Below are positions 32,384-45,856 of a stretch of DNA of 64,000 nucleotides, piece by piece. The position numbers and the translations under genes are program-made. The stretch's first letter is position 1. Each line of letters begins with the position of its first letter. The notes beneath the pieces were generated by a model that was not told the origin of the DNA, ran no database searches, and saw nothing but the letters and a program-made list of their open reading frames with translations. This stretch comes from Methylobacterium sp. Leaf125 (GTDB taxonomy: Bacteria > Pseudomonadota > Alphaproteobacteria > Rhizobiales > Beijerinckiaceae): the NCBI RefSeq assembly GCF_001423085.1, contig NZ_LMNU01000003.1:1200-65199 (forward strand), written 5' to 3'.

Positions 32384-32410
32384 GCAGACCGCCGCCAGAC
32401 GGCGGTCTGC
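32384..32410 (+). terminator. Hairpin after ilvN
   Basis: A perfect 10-bp stem (GCAGACCGCC with GGCGGTCTGC) and 7-nt loop, 9 bases after the ilvN stop. There is no T-tract, so it may be a weak terminator or a 3'-end stabiliser. Confidence 0.5.
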
Positions 32411-32563
32411 GCCGAAGCGGAAGCGTGCGGACAGGGCCCGAACGGGATCGGAGGACGGGCGCTTTGTCCCGCCGATCGCCTCGGTACCGAACTTCGCCCT
32501 GTCCCAAGGCCCCGGGACGTTCGCGACCCCGATCGGCATCACCTGCAACGACCCGGAGCTTCT

Positions 32564-33202
32564 ATGACCATTCTCTACTACGCTCCGGGCGCCTGCTCGC
32601 TCGCCTCCCACATCGCCCTCGAGGAGACCGGCGCGCCCTACGAGACGGTGCGGCTCGACCTTGCCAAGGGCGACCAGCGGGCGCCCGGCTACCTCGCCGT
32701 CAACGAGCGCGGCCGCGTACCGGCCCTCGTAGAGGGCGATTGGGTGCTCACCGAGAACACCGCGATCCTGCGCCACATCGCGCGGATGCACCCTGGAGCC
32801 GGCCTCTGGCCGCAGGATCCGCGCGACCAGGCACGGGTCGACGAATGGCTCGGCTGGCTCTCCACGGGCCACCACATCGCCTACGCGCATATCCGCCGGG
32901 CCGAACGCTACACGAACGACGAATCGGCCTTCCCCGGCATCCAGGCCAAGGGGGCCGAGACCTGCGGCGACCTGTTCACGATGACCGAGGTCAAGCTCTC
33001 CAACGGCGGCTGGGCTCTCGGTGAGACCTACAGCGTCGCGGATCCCTATCTTCTGCTGTTCTGGACCTGGGGTCGGGGTCCGGCGCTGGGCTTCGACATG
33101 GCCGAGCGCTTCCCCGCCTGGACGGCCCATGCCCGGGCCATGGCCGCGCGCCCCGCCGTGCAGTCGGTCTTCGCCCGCGAAGGCCTCAAACTGCCCGCGT
33201 AA
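32564..33202 (+). CDS. Glutathione S-transferase family protein
   Basis: A cytoplasmic GST (212 aa). The N-terminal thioredoxin-like domain begins MTILYYAPGACSLASHIALE, with the Cys of PGACSLA typical of bacterial beta-class GSTs. VNERGRVPALVEGDWVLTE includes the cis-Pro, and the TENTAIL stretch forms the glutathione-binding end. The helical C-terminal domain covers about 85-205. It lies between ilvN and a TetR gene; the TetR repressor may control it, though the palindrome is downstream of this gene. Substrate unknown. Confidence 0.9.
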   Translation: MTILYYAPGACSLASHIALEETGAPYETVRLDLAKGDQRAPGYLAVNERGRVPALVEGDWVLTENTAILRHIARMHPGAGLWPQDPRDQARVDEWLGWLSTGHHIAYAHIRRAERYTNDESAFPGIQAKGAETCGDLFTMTEVKLSNGGWALGETYSVADPYLLLFWTWGRGPALGFDMAERFPAWTAHARAMAARPAVQSVFAREGLKLPA

Positions 33203-33256
33203 GGTTCGGCGAGGCGCGCCCCTTGCTCAGGTGACCGAATCGGCTTACGGAACCGC

Positions 33257-33270
33257 GTACCGTACGGTAC
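33257..33270 (+). promoter_or_regulatory. Palindromic operator upstream of the TetR gene
   Basis: GTACCGTACGGTAC is a perfect 14-bp palindrome 20 bases before the TetR start, followed by a further overlapping GTAC repeat. Probably an autoregulatory site, as is common for TetR-family repressors. Confidence 0.6.
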
Positions 33271-33290
33271 GGTACTGGCGCACAGGAAGC

Positions 33291-34984
<1,694 letters not shown>

Positions 34985-34995
34985 GTCGGGATGGA

Positions 34996-35019
34996 GGAGA
35001 CCGGCGTCGCCCGGTCTCC
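34996..35019 (+). other. First hairpin after ilvC
   Basis: GGAGACCGG pairs with CCGGTCTCC around CGTCGC, 11 bases after the ilvC stop. No T-tract; it precedes the true terminator. Confidence 0.45.
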
Positions 35020-35033
35020 TCTGAGGGATGAAG

Positions 35034-35063
35034 CCGGCGTCGCGAGAGCGGCGCCGGTTTTTT
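35034..35063 (+). terminator. Intrinsic terminator of ilvC
   Basis: A 10-bp stem with one G-U pair (CCGGCGTCGC with GCGGCGCCGG) capped by a GAGA tetraloop and followed by six T residues. Confidence 0.9.
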
Positions 35064-35200
35064 CATGCGCGAACCGGGGCCACGGCACGCCCCCTCGGAC
35101 GCGACGAAGCGGCGGCGCCTGTTGTGCTCCGACAGGTTTCCCGCGATCATCCCGGGCAACGGCCGCCCGGATGAGAGCAGCCGAAACGCGGAGGACCCCC

Positions 35201-35854
35201 ATGGCATCGCTCTACTCCGACGCGCATCGCGCGCTGCAGGAAGAGTTCAACACCGTCAAGCTCGCCGAGCGCCTGGACACGGGCTGGGTCCAGGACAAGA
35301 TCGGTGAGACCGAGGCCGCCTTCATCGGCAGCCGAGACATGTTCTTTCTCTCCACCGTCGATCCCGACGGCATGCCGACCGTTTCCTACAAGGGTGGTAG
35401 CCCCGGCTTCGTGAAGGTGATCGCGGGCAACACGCTGGTGTTCCCGGGCTTCGACGGCAACGGCATGTGGTACTCGATGGGCAACATCGAGGGGCAGTCC
35501 AAGGTCGGCCTGCTGTTCATCGACTTCGAGACCCCGCACAGGGTCCGCGTCCAGGGCCATGCCCGGATGCTGCGCGACGATCCCCTGATGGCCGAGTACA
35601 CGGAGGCCAAGTACCTCGTCCGCGTCGAGGTGACGAAGGCCTGGGTCAACTGCCCGCGCTACATCCACAAGTACCAGAAGGTGGCGCAGAACCGGTACGT
35701 GCCCACCCCCGACAAGGAGACGCCGCTCGCCCTCTGGAAGCGTCTCGACATGGTCGCCGACGTCATCCCCGAGGCGGACAAGGCCCGCGTCGCGCGGGAG
35801 GGCCAGATCGAGCTGCCCGAGTACGAGGCCCGGGTCGCCCGCGGCGAGAGCTGA
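35201..35854 (+). CDS. Pyridoxamine 5'-phosphate oxidase-fold protein
   Basis: A flavin-reductase-like split-barrel protein (217 aa). It contains FIGSRDMFFLSTVDPDGMPT and NTLVFPGFDGNGMWYSMGNI, which match uncharacterised PPOX-fold proteins that bind FMN or F420-like cofactors. The substrate cannot be inferred. The ATG at 35201 is chosen over upstream in-frame extension to 34991, which runs through the ilvC terminator. A convergent hairpin follows. Confidence 0.8.
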   Translation: MASLYSDAHRALQEEFNTVKLAERLDTGWVQDKIGETEAAFIGSRDMFFLSTVDPDGMPTVSYKGGSPGFVKVIAGNTLVFPGFDGNGMWYSMGNIEGQSKVGLLFIDFETPHRVRVQGHARMLRDDPLMAEYTEAKYLVRVEVTKAWVNCPRYIHKYQKVAQNRYVPTPDKETPLALWKRLDMVADVIPEADKARVAREGQIELPEYEARVARGES

Positions 35855-35865
35855 CGCCTCCCGAG

Positions 35866-35895
35866 CGGCCCTTTCCCGCGCGTGGGGAAGGGCCG
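35866..35895. terminator. Convergent hairpin between PPOX gene and trpS
   Basis: A 12-bp stem with one G-U pair (CGGCCCTTTCCC with GGGGAAGGGCCG) and a 6-nt loop in the 48-bp gap between two convergent genes. No clear T-tract on either strand, so its termination strength is uncertain. Confidence 0.55.
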
Positions 35896-35902
35896 CGTCT
35901 CC

Positions 35903-36970
35903 TCACACCATCCGCAGGCGCGGTCCCCGGCGGACGAATCCGACGATGTCCTTGACGGCGTCGAGAGTCGGGGCCGCGATGGCCTCGGCGCGCTCGGCAC
36001 CGTCGGCCAGCACCGCGTCGATCTCTGCCAGATCGGACACGAGGCGCTTCATCTCGGCGCCCAGCGGCGCCAGGGTCTCGACGGCGAGCTCGACCAGGGC
36101 GCCCTTGAAGGCCGAGAACTGGGCGCCGCCGAAGTCGCGCAGGACCTCCTCGCGCGTGACATCCTTCAGGGCCGCGAAGATGCCCACCAGATTGTCCGCC
36201 TCGGGGCGCCCGGCCAGGCCCGCCACCTCGGAGGGGAGGGCGTCGGGGTCGGTCTTAGCTTTGCGCACCTTGGCCGCGATGGCGTCGGCATCGTCCGTCA
36301 GGTTGATCCGCGAATTGTCGGAGGCGTCCGACTTCGACATCTTCTTGGTCCCGTCGCGCAAGCTCATGACGCGCGCCGCCGGCCCGCCGATTAGGGGCTC
36401 GGTGACAGGAAAGAAACCGGCCCCTTCGTCGTGCCCGTGGGCGGCGATCGACTGCGAAAAGTCGTTGTTGAACTTCTGGGCGATGTCGCGGGTCAACTCG
36501 AGGTGCTGCTTCTGGTCCTCGCCCACCGGCACGTGGGTGGCGCGGTAGGCCAGGATGTCGGCCGCCATCAGCACGGGATAATCGTAGAGCCCGATCGAGG
36601 CGTTCTCCCGGTCCTTGCCGGCCTTGTCCTTGAACTGGGTCATGCGGTTGAGCCAGCCCAGCCGCGCGACGCAGTTGAAGATCCAGGCGAGTTCGGCGTG
36701 CTGGGGCACCTGACTCTGGTTGAAGACGATCGAGCGCTTCGGGTCGATGCCGGCGGCGAGGAAGGCGGCGGTGACCTCGCGGATCTGGCCCTTCAGCGCA
36801 GCCGGGTCCTGCCACAGGGTGATCGCGTGCAGGTCGACGACGCAGTAAAGGCACTGCGCATCGCGCGCCTGCATCTCGACGAAGCGCTTGATGGCGCCGA
36901 GATAGTTGCCGAGATGCAGGTTCCCGGTCGGCTGTACGCCCGAGAACACCAGTTCCTTGAACGCGGTCAT
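35903..36970 (-). CDS. trpS: Tryptophanyl-tRNA synthetase
   Basis: TrpRS (355 aa) is a class I synthetase that charges tRNA-Trp. It has the HIGH-type motif [19 protein letters not shown] and the KMSKS motif in [20 protein letters not shown]. Standard length. It is convergent with the PPOX-fold gene and transcribed divergently from nothing on its 5' side; a 157-bp gap lies before the endonuclease gene. Confidence 0.97.
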   Translation of the reverse strand: MTAFKELVFSGVQPTGNLHLGNYLGAIKRFVEMQARDAQCLYCVVDLHAITLWQDPAALKGQIREVTAAFLAAGIDPKRSIVFNQSQVPQHAELAWIFNCVARLGWLNRMTQFKDKAGKDRENASIGLYDYPVLMAADILAYRATHVPVGEDQKQHLELTRDIAQKFNNDFSQSIAAHGHDEGAGFFPVTEPLIGGPAARVMSLRDGTKKMSKSDASDNSRINLTDDADAIAAKVRKAKTDPDALPSEVAGLAGRPEADNLVGIFAALKDVTREEVLRDFGGAQFSAFKGALVELAVETLAPLGAEMKRLVSDLAEIDAVLADGAERAEAIAAPTLDAVKDIVGFVRRGPRLRMV

Positions 36971-37127
36971 CGCGGCGGGGTCCTCGTGCGAATTGAGGGA
37001 GAGCGGCCGCGGACGAAATCCCGTGCAGCCGAGCGCCGGTTTCTGGACGCCATGCCGGAACCGGTCAAGGCTCCACGAAACCCTCCGACAATCGCGCAGG
37101 ATCGTCGCGACGAGCCGGGCGGAGCCG

Positions 37128-37934
37128 TTACGGCTCGCGGATCGCGCCCCCGCTCCCCGTCCGCGCCTGTCCTTCGGGGCAGAGGTCGAGAAGCACGCAG
37201 CGGGTGCAGGCGGGATTGCGGTGGTGGCAAACCTTCTGCCCGTGCAGCATCAGCACTTCATGGTTGTCGTAGAGCGCCTGTGCACTCCAGTCCGCCGGCA
37301 GTTGCGCCCGCAGGATCGGGTGGGACGGCCCGACATCGACGCGGGGACCGATGAGTCCGGTGCGCTGGGCAACCCGGTGGTGGTGGCTGTCCACCGGCAG
37401 GGCCGGTATCCGCAGAATACTGAAGGAGAGCACTGCCGCACTCGTCTTCGGCCCGACCCCGGGAATCGCCTCGAGCCAAGCCCGGGCCTCCTCCACCGCC
37501 ATATCCTTCAAGAAGTCGAGATTCAGTGCGCCGTGGCGCGCCTGCACGGCGGAGAGAATCGCCTGGAGCCGCGGCGCCTTCAGTTCGGGCCAGGTCACCC
37601 CCGCGATGGTCGCCTCGATGTCGGAGACGGGGGCAGCCAGCATCTGGTCCCAGTCGGGATAGCGCGCCCGGAGGGCCTTGAAGGCCCGGCCGGACTCGGC
37701 GTTGCGGGTCCGGTGGGAGAGCAGCGAGGAGACGAGTTCGCTCAACGGGTCGAGGCTGTGGAAGTAGGGGATCGGGCAGCCATAGACCGGGCAGAGGCGC
37801 GCGTGGATCGCCAGCGCCTTGTCGGTCAGGGCTGGGTCGATCGCGGCTGAGCCCGGCTTCGGGACGCGGCCCCGGCGGGGGCGGGGCCCGGCGAGATCGT
37901 GTTCGGGAAGGTCTCGTCCGGGTGCGATCGGCAT
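37128..37934 (-). CDS. Endonuclease III-family DNA glycosylase/lyase
   Basis: A base-excision repair enzyme (268 aa) of the Nth/MutY superfamily. HhH motif [15 protein letters not shown] with the catalytic Lys (K163); catalytic Asp D182 in [12 protein letters not shown]. Cys at 236, 243, 246 and 252 give the Cx6Cx2Cx5C spacing of the [4Fe-4S] cluster. An Arg/Pro-rich N-terminal extension of about 35 residues makes it longer than E. coli Nth (211 aa). The Nth-type Lys suggests a bifunctional enzyme. It lies divergent to the glycine riboswitch leader. Confidence 0.9.
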   Translation of the reverse strand: MPIAPGRDLPEHDLAGPRPRRGRVPKPGSAAIDPALTDKALAIHARLCPVYGCPIPYFHSLDPLSELVSSLLSHRTRNAESGRAFKALRARYPDWDQMLAAPVSDIEATIAGVTWPELKAPRLQAILSAVQARHGALNLDFLKDMAVEEARAWLEAIPGVGPKTSAAVLSFSILRIPALPVDSHHHRVAQRTGLIGPRVDVGPSHPILRAQLPADWSAQALYDNHEVLMLHGQKVCHHRNPACTRCVLLDLCPEGQARTGSGGAIREP

Positions 37935-38085
37935 ATCGGGGGAATCCGATCGGAGACGCCGCGGTTCCCGAGTGCGGTCGCGGATCGTGCTCGGACTGAC
38001 GGATCGGCGAAAGCGTAACGCACCGGCCGGGCAGGGCGCCTTGCCTGACGCAGTGCGATGTGAAACCCTGACGGGGTCATCAAGG

Positions 38086-38300
38086 ACGATACGGGAGAGC
38101 CCAGGTCGAGCGTTTCACACGCAGAAACTTTCGAACCATGGCGCCGACGGAGCAACCACCCCCGGAAACTCTCAGGCACAATCACCGTACCGTTGGACAA
38201 TCTGGAGAGAGGCGCCTGATGGCGTCCACCGAAGGAGAAATCCCGGACCGCAGCAGCGGTCGGGGAGAAGCTCTCAGGTAACCGCGACAGATGGGGGCAG
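38086..38300 (+). promoter_or_regulatory. Tandem glycine riboswitch
   Basis: Two consecutive glycine aptamer signatures are visible. The first has CGGGAGAGCCC, then GCCGACGGAGCAA, CCGGAAACTCTCAGGCAC and ACCGT. The second has TCTGGAGAGAGGC, then CCACCGAAGGAGAAA, GGAGAAGCTCTCAGGTA and ACAGATGGGGGCAG. It lies directly upstream of gcvT, the classic location. Glycine binding would be expected to switch on the cleavage system. Confidence 0.93.
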
Positions 38301-38326
38301 CCGGAAACGCTCAGTCGAGCTTCCGG
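38301..38326 (+). promoter_or_regulatory. Expression-platform hairpin of the glycine riboswitch
   Basis: CCGGAA (38301-38306) pairs with TTCCGG (38321-38326) and GCTC with GAGC inside, around AGTC. No T-tract follows; the gcvT Shine-Dalgarno (GGAG at 38341) is about 15 bases downstream, so control is more likely translational than by termination. Confidence 0.5.
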
Positions 38327-38351
38327 AGGCTGTTTGTCGTGGAGTAATCCG

Positions 38352-39482
38352 ATGTCCCCCGATGTTGCCTGCACGCCCCTCCATGCCCTGCACCTGCGTC
38401 ACGGCGGCCGCATGGTCCCCTTCGCGGGCTACGCCATGCCGGTGCAGTACCCGGCGGGCCTGCTCAAGGAGCACCTGCACACGCGGGCCGAGGCCGGGCT
38501 GTTCGACGTCTCGCATATGGGTCAAATCCGGCTCACCCCGCGCTCGGGCGATGTCGACGACGTGGCGCGCGCCCTCGAGACCCTCCTGCCCATCGATGTG
38601 CTCGGCCTGAAGCCGGGCCGCCAGCGCTACGGGCTCCTCCTCGATGCATCGGGCGGCATCCGCGACGACCTCATGGTCGCCCATTGCGGCGACAGCCTCG
38701 TCCTCGTGGTCAACGCCGCCAACAAGGTCGCTGACGAGGCCTATCTCCGTGCGCATCTCGCCGACGCCTGCACGGTCACGGTGCTGGCCCGCGCCCTCGT
38801 CGCCCTGCAGGGGCCGGGCGCCGAGGCAGCCCTGACGCGCCTCGCACCGGAGGTAGCCGCAATGCGCTTCATGGACGTGCGGATGCTCGGGCTGCTGGGT
38901 GCCTCCGCCATCGTCACCCGCTCCGGCTATACCGGTGAGGACGGCTTCGAGATCTCGATCCCCGAGGACAAGGCCGAGGCCCTGGCCGAAGCGCTGCTGG
39001 CCGATCCGGCCGTGCTGCCGATCGGACTCGGCGCCCGCGATTCCCTGCGCTTGGAAGCGGGGCTGTGCCTGCACGGCAACGACATCGACCCGGGCACCGA
39101 CCCGGTGGAGGCCGGGCTGTCCTGGGCCATTCCGAGAGTGCGCCGGCGCGGCGGGGTCCGGGCCGGCGGCTTTCCCGGTGCTGCGCGCATCCTCTCCGCC
39201 CTGGAGGACGGCCCGAGCCGCAAGCGCGTCGGCCTGCGTCCCGAGGGGCCCACCCCCGTGCGGGCGGGCGCGCCGCTGTTCGCCGACGAGACCGGCACGG
39301 CGGTCGGCCAAGTGACCTCCGGCGGTTTCGGACCCAGCCTGCAGGCCCCCATCGCCATGGGCTACCTGCCGGCCGCGCTCGCTGCCCCCGGCACCCGCGT
39401 CTTCGCCGAAGTGCGGGGCAAGCGCCTCGCCGTCGCGGTCGCGGCCCTGCCCTTCGTTCCCGCAGGCTTCAAGCGCGCCTGA
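38352..39482 (+). CDS. gcvT: Glycine cleavage system T protein (aminomethyltransferase)
   Basis: GcvT (376 aa) transfers the methylene group from the lipoyl arm of GcvH to tetrahydrofolate and releases ammonia. It has [30 protein letters not shown] and [13 protein letters not shown], as in the family. GGAG lies 7 bases before the ATG at 38352; the in-frame TTG at 38334 would add six residues. It is the first gene after the glycine riboswitch and is followed by gcvH. Confidence 0.96.
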   Translation: MSPDVACTPLHALHLRHGGRMVPFAGYAMPVQYPAGLLKEHLHTRAEAGLFDVSHMGQIRLTPRSGDVDDVARALETLLPIDVLGLKPGRQRYGLLLDASGGIRDDLMVAHCGDSLVLVVNAANKVADEAYLRAHLADACTVTVLARALVALQGPGAEAALTRLAPEVAAMRFMDVRMLGLLGASAIVTRSGYTGEDGFEISIPEDKAEALAEALLADPAVLPIGLGARDSLRLEAGLCLHGNDIDPGTDPVEAGLSWAIPRVRRRGGVRAGGFPGAARILSALEDGPSRKRVGLRPEGPTPVRAGAPLFADETGTAVGQVTSGGFGPSLQAPIAMGYLPAALAAPGTRVFAEVRGKRLAVAVAALPFVPAGFKRA

Positions 39483-39526
39483 TCGGGCCCGCTCCAACCC
39501 CCTTTGCCAACAACCAGGAGAGTGCG

Positions 39527-39889
39527 ATGCGGAAGTTCACGGACGAGCACGAGTGGCTGGACTGCACCGGCGAGGTCGCCACGGTGGGTATCACCACCCA
39601 CGCCGCCGAACAGCTCGGGGACCTCGTCTTCATCGAGCTGCCGAAGGTGGGCGCGAAGCTGACCAAGGGCGAGGCCGCGGCGGTGGTCGAATCCGTCAAG
39701 GCGGCCTCGGATGTCTATGCGCCGGTCTCCGGCGAGGTCATCGCGGTCAACGAGGTGGCCGTGACCGACCCATCCAGCGTGGGCACAGACCCGCAGGGCG
39801 CAGGCTGGCTCTACCGCATCCGCCTCGACGATCCGGCCAGCCTCGACGGGCTGATGGACGAGGCCGCCTACGCCGAATTCGCGAAGTAG
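39527..39889 (+). CDS. gcvH: Glycine cleavage system H protein
   Basis: GcvH (120 aa) is the lipoyl carrier that shuttles the aminomethyl group between GcvP, GcvT and the dihydrolipoyl dehydrogenase. Lipoylation site K58 is in [19 protein letters not shown]. It starts [17 protein letters not shown] lies 6-7 bases upstream. Standard length, between gcvT and gcvP. Confidence 0.97.
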   Translation: MRKFTDEHEWLDCTGEVATVGITTHAAEQLGDLVFIELPKVGAKLTKGEAAAVVESVKAASDVYAPVSGEVIAVNEVAVTDPSSVGTDPQGAGWLYRIRLDDPASLDGLMDEAAYAEFAK

Positions 39890-40064
39890 CGCCGCCCCTC
39901 CGATCCGCGGAGCGGCGCCTGCCCCCGTCCGGACAGGCAGGGCCGACGCCCGCGGCCTCCCGGTGATCGAGGATCACCCGGCGGCCCCACTCTCGATCCC
40001 TTCCCCATGAGGGGGGAGGGAAGCGCGATCCCATTCCCGCACCGGCGACATCCGAGGTCCCCCC

Positions 40065-42911
<2,847 letters not shown>

Positions 42912-42991
42912 GGCCCGTGCATCGCGCTCCCGGCCCACGCGGGACGGGAGCGTCCCCTTACGCGTGATGCCCGCGCGGCACAGCCCTCGGC

Positions 42992-43060
42992 CTATCGCCA
43001 GTCGGGCAGCGTGATCGTCACCATCTTCCCGGTCAGAGGATCAAAGATCGTCACTGTCAT
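42992..43060 (-). CDS. Possible 22-residue small protein
   Basis: The minus-strand ORF MTVTIFDPLTGKMVTITLPD (then WR) starts at an ATG with GCGGAGGCGGTC directly upstream, a very good Shine-Dalgarno. The alternating hydrophobic pattern looks coding. It is convergent with gcvP. No homologue is recognised; its reality rests on the ribosome binding site and composition. Confidence 0.4.
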   Translation of the reverse strand: MTVTIFDPLTGKMVTITLPDWR

Positions 43061-43456
43061 GACCGCCTCCGCAGAAATAGCAGGAGCCGTAGACTTCTTG
43101 AAGATTGTGGCTGGAACTTGGCCTTACAAAGATCAGCAAGCAACGCTGCTGTTGATCGCTGTGGAATACATCCTGGCTCCCCACGTGGTCCATTCCCGCC
43201 GGTCCGAACCGCCTTGGCGGCACGCCGCGGCCGGATGCGCCGAAGCGCAGCCATCCGCCCCCGGTTCGGCGCCGTAGATCAGCGTGCTTTGACGTCAATC
43301 CCATAAACGTCTAAGATTAAAACCAATTCAATACGGCAGGAAAAAATATCTACATCAATTGTCAGTCGTATTGATCGCCCCGGTTGCGCCGCATGAACTG
43401 ATATTCGGGTTCGAAGACGGCGCACTCCGTTGGCGAAGACGCTGGAGGATGTGCCC
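43061..43456. other. AT-richer intergenic stretch
   Basis: About 400 bp without a convincing gene. The part at 43290-43375 is clearly AT-rich compared with the surroundings, which suggests a promoter region or foreign DNA. Short frames on both strands show no family features. Confidence 0.4.
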
Positions 43457-43615
43457 GTGACCCCTTCCCCCTTCATCCACCTCGACTTGGTGCGCCTGCC
43501 CGACGGCCGCGTCGGCGCCGTCGTCGGCGTCTGGAATCTCGGAGAAGCCTACGAGATCGACGTGGGCAACATCCGTGAGACCTGGTCCGCGGACGATCTG
43601 GCCCCCACCGACTAG
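43457..43615 (+). CDS. Small hypothetical protein
   Basis: A 52-aa acidic protein starting at GTG (43457) with GGAGG 8 bases upstream. It contains DLVRLPDGRVGAVVGVWNLG and ends with IRETWSADDLAPTD, which reads like a small beta-barrel-type protein. No family is recognised. It lies 109 bp upstream of the GH114-like gene in the same direction, so the two may be linked. Confidence 0.6.
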   Translation: MTPSPFIHLDLVRLPDGRVGAVVGVWNLGEAYEIDVGNIRETWSADDLAPTD

Positions 43616-43724
43616 GGCGCCGGTCACAGGGCGCACGGCCCGCGAGACCCGACGGGTCCCGGCCCGCGCAGGCCCCGACTCATCACCCATCCAAAAGCAC
43701 AGAAACACCATGGGAGGCACGGAG

Positions 43725-44957
43725 ATGCCCAAGACGGCGATGTATGTCCTGCAAGGCGTCGATCCCGCGGTGATCGCGGCCGCGCCGTTCGACGTGAAGG
43801 TGGTCGAGGTCTACACCGATGACGGACAGATGTTCACGCCGGCCGAGGTGAAGCAGATGGGCGGCGGCCCGGGCCAGGCCCTGCTCCTGGGCTATTTCAG
43901 CCTCGGGGAGGCCGAGGCCTACCGGGATTACTTCGCCTCGATCCCGAGCGAAGCGCTCGGACCCGAGGACCCGAACTGGGCGGGCGATTTCGAGGTCGCC
44001 TACTGGACGCCGGAGTGGAAAGGGCTCGCCGAAGCCTCCATCGATCGGATGGTGAAGGCGGGCTATGACGGGATCTACTTCGACGTGGTCGATGCGTTCC
44101 AACTGCCCTGGTCCCAGGCGCATGCGCCCGGGGGCGACGCCGCCGGTGCGATGCGGACGCTCGTCCAGGAGCTGAGCGTCTATGCCAAGGCGCAAGCTCC
44201 GACGTTCAAGGTCTGGGTCAACGGAGCGGAGGACCTGCTGACGGACAGAGCCTACGTCGACAGCATCGACGGGTTGTTCAAGGAGAACCTGTTCTACAAC
44301 GATGACGGTTCCGCGAAGCAGCCTACCGCCGAGACGCAGGCGAGCCTCGACCAGCTGAAGATCGCCCAGGATGCCGGCAAGGACGTCGTTGCGATCGAGT
44401 ACGTGACCGGCGCGCAGAAGGTCGCCGATGTCCACGCCCAGGCCGAGGCGGCCGGGCTGGGAAGCTACGTCGCCAAGCTGGATCTCATCGGCGTCGACAC
44501 CGAGGGCGTTCTCCCGGGCCAGATCATGCACGATGACGGCCTCCTGCACGATGACGGACGCGACGGCGCGGCGGCTCTGCCCGAGCCCACACCGCTCACG
44601 CCGCCACCCGCCACGACACCGGGTGATCAGGACGGCACCGCCACGACGGTCGGACCCGACCAGTACGCCGCTCGGCACCAGGGGTACGGGGACCACGCGG
44701 TCAGCCATGGCCACCACCCGATCGCGAGCGAAGCCGGTGCCGACAGCTTCGTATTCGCAGACGGCGGCCAAGGAGCAGGCGATTCGGCCGCCGGCCTGCG
44801 CGTCGAGGCCATGGCCACGATGGCCGACGCTCCGGAGCCCAGTCTGCCTGAGGCCGGCGATCATGCGACCGGGACCGATTCCGGCGCGCACCTCGACGTC
44901 GCCCCCCATCACACCCCACATTCGGGGCTCAGCCATCACGACATCCCGCTGTTCTGA
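43725..44957 (+). CDS. GH114-like protein with RTX-like C-terminal tail
   Basis: A 410-aa protein. Residues 1 to about 275 resemble the GH114/TM1410 endo-polygalactosaminidase-like TIM barrel: KVVEVYTDDG, LLLGYFSLGEAEAYRDYF, GYDGIYFDVVDAF (113-125, with a likely active Asp at 120) and FKVWVNGAEDLL. After that comes a low-complexity Pro/Thr/Gly/His-rich tail. That tail contains GADSFVFADGG (about 338-348), like the ADTFVF element in type I secreted proteins, and ends HHDIPLF. No N-terminal signal peptide is seen, consistent with type I export. The ATG at 43725 has GGGAGG 7 bases upstream; the ATG at 43710 is less likely. Confidence 0.7.
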   Translation: MPKTAMYVLQGVDPAVIAAAPFDVKVVEVYTDDGQMFTPAEVKQMGGGPGQALLLGYFSLGEAEAYRDYFASIPSEALGPEDPNWAGDFEVAYWTPEWKGLAEASIDRMVKAGYDGIYFDVVDAFQLPWSQAHAPGGDAAGAMRTLVQELSVYAKAQAPTFKVWVNGAEDLLTDRAYVDSIDGLFKENLFYNDDGSAKQPTAETQASLDQLKIAQDAGKDVVAIEYVTGAQKVADVHAQAEAAGLGSYVAKLDLIGVDTEGVLPGQIMHDDGLLHDDGRDGAAALPEPTPLTPPPATTPGDQDGTATTVGPDQYAARHQGYGDHAVSHGHHPIASEAGADSFVFADGGQGAGDSAAGLRVEAMATMADAPEPSLPEAGDHATGTDSGAHLDVAPHHTPHSGLSHHDIPLF

Positions 44958-44972
44958 GCGGGACGCCGCCCG

Positions 44973-45509
44973 TCAGCCCGCGTGGCCGGGAATCTGCGGC
45001 AGAAGCGCGGACGCCGGCGGGGCGGCCCGGCTTGCCTTGGCCACCGCGATCGTGCCGCCCTCGAGGGTGACGAAGCGGATGCCCCCGCCCCGCAGGGTGT
45101 CGACCACGAGGCGGTAGCTGCGCCGAGTGACGTCCTGCGGTTCCAACTCGATGCGCTTGATCGTCGAGATCGAGAGGCCGCTCTTCAGGGCAAGATCGGA
45201 CATGGACCAGTTGAGCAGGGCACGCGCGGCCCGGAGATGATCGGGCGTCAGGCTCCCGGTCGCGGCGAGGTCACTCTCCACCGACAGCAGGGCCGATCGG
45301 CCGAGCTTCTCGCAGAGGGTCGAGAACACGATCTGGCCGAGACGCTTCTGCAATTCGTCCTCGAGGCCCGTCGTATCGGCAGTGTCGAACGAGGTCGGCT
45401 GCGCGTCCGCCGTGGCCGAGCCGGCGCCTTCGGCGAAGGCTCGCGGTGCGACGGTCCGATCCCGGTTGAGGTTTTCCAGCCAGGCAAGCGTGGGTTCAGT
45501 ATACGGCAT
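44973..45509 (-). CDS. XRE-type helix-turn-helix regulator
   Basis: A 178-aa regulator. The HTH is near the middle: LTPDHLRAARALLNWSMSDL then ALKSGLSISTIKRIE. The N-terminal part is variable and the C-terminal part (about 30 residues after DTLRGGGIRFVTLEGGTIAV) is typical of short XRE proteins. The ATG at 45509 is a compromise; the frame is open to 45602 and no start has a good Shine-Dalgarno. Convergent with the GH114-like gene. Repeats upstream (45710-45735) may be its operator. Confidence 0.75.
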   Translation of the reverse strand: MPYTEPTLAWLENLNRDRTVAPRAFAEGAGSATADAQPTSFDTADTTGLEDELQKRLGQIVFSTLCEKLGRSALLSVESDLAATGSLTPDHLRAARALLNWSMSDLALKSGLSISTIKRIELEPQDVTRRSYRLVVDTLRGGGIRFVTLEGGTIAVAKASRAAPPASALLPQIPGHAG

Positions 45510-45856
45510 CTGGCGACACGTGTGATTGCAACATCGGGAGAGGTTTGAATAAAGAGAGGCTGCACCGTCGGCACTCTGCTGCAAAAGAGATACAACCATC
45601 ATTGCCGCGATAGACCGATAAATCTCCCGCCAGGCACTTGAAGTCCGCCCCGCAGATTGATCGCACTTTTGGAAATATTCTTTCCGGCAAAGCGACGCTT
45701 ACTCAAATTCTGTCAAATGACAGAAACTGTCAAATCATCGCAATCGTGATACGGTCGCGCGCAATCCCGATAGAAACGCTCCGACGCCGATCCGATCGTT
45801 GGCGAGGGCCGAGCATTCTCGGCGCCCCGCAACGGTGCCGGGCCGGTCCGAACGCC
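45510..45856. other. Intergenic region with repeats, XRE to AraC
   Basis: About 350 bp without a gene, AT-richer than the surroundings. CTGTCAAAT is directly repeated at 45710-45718 and 45727-45735. The first copy also forms TGTCAAATGACA, an inverted repeat (45711-45722). These could be operator sites for the XRE regulator, which is transcribed leftwards. Confidence 0.45.

Noticed and set aside
30134-33130. A 998-aa minus-strand frame covering ilvB, ilvN and the GST gene
   Set aside because: It is the antisense shadow of well-supported plus-strand genes, kept open by high third-position GC.
43011-43277. An 88-aa plus-strand frame after gcvP
   Set aside because: The 3' half is Arg/Pro/Ala-rich noise; the minus-strand 22-residue ORF in the same place has a far better Shine-Dalgarno.
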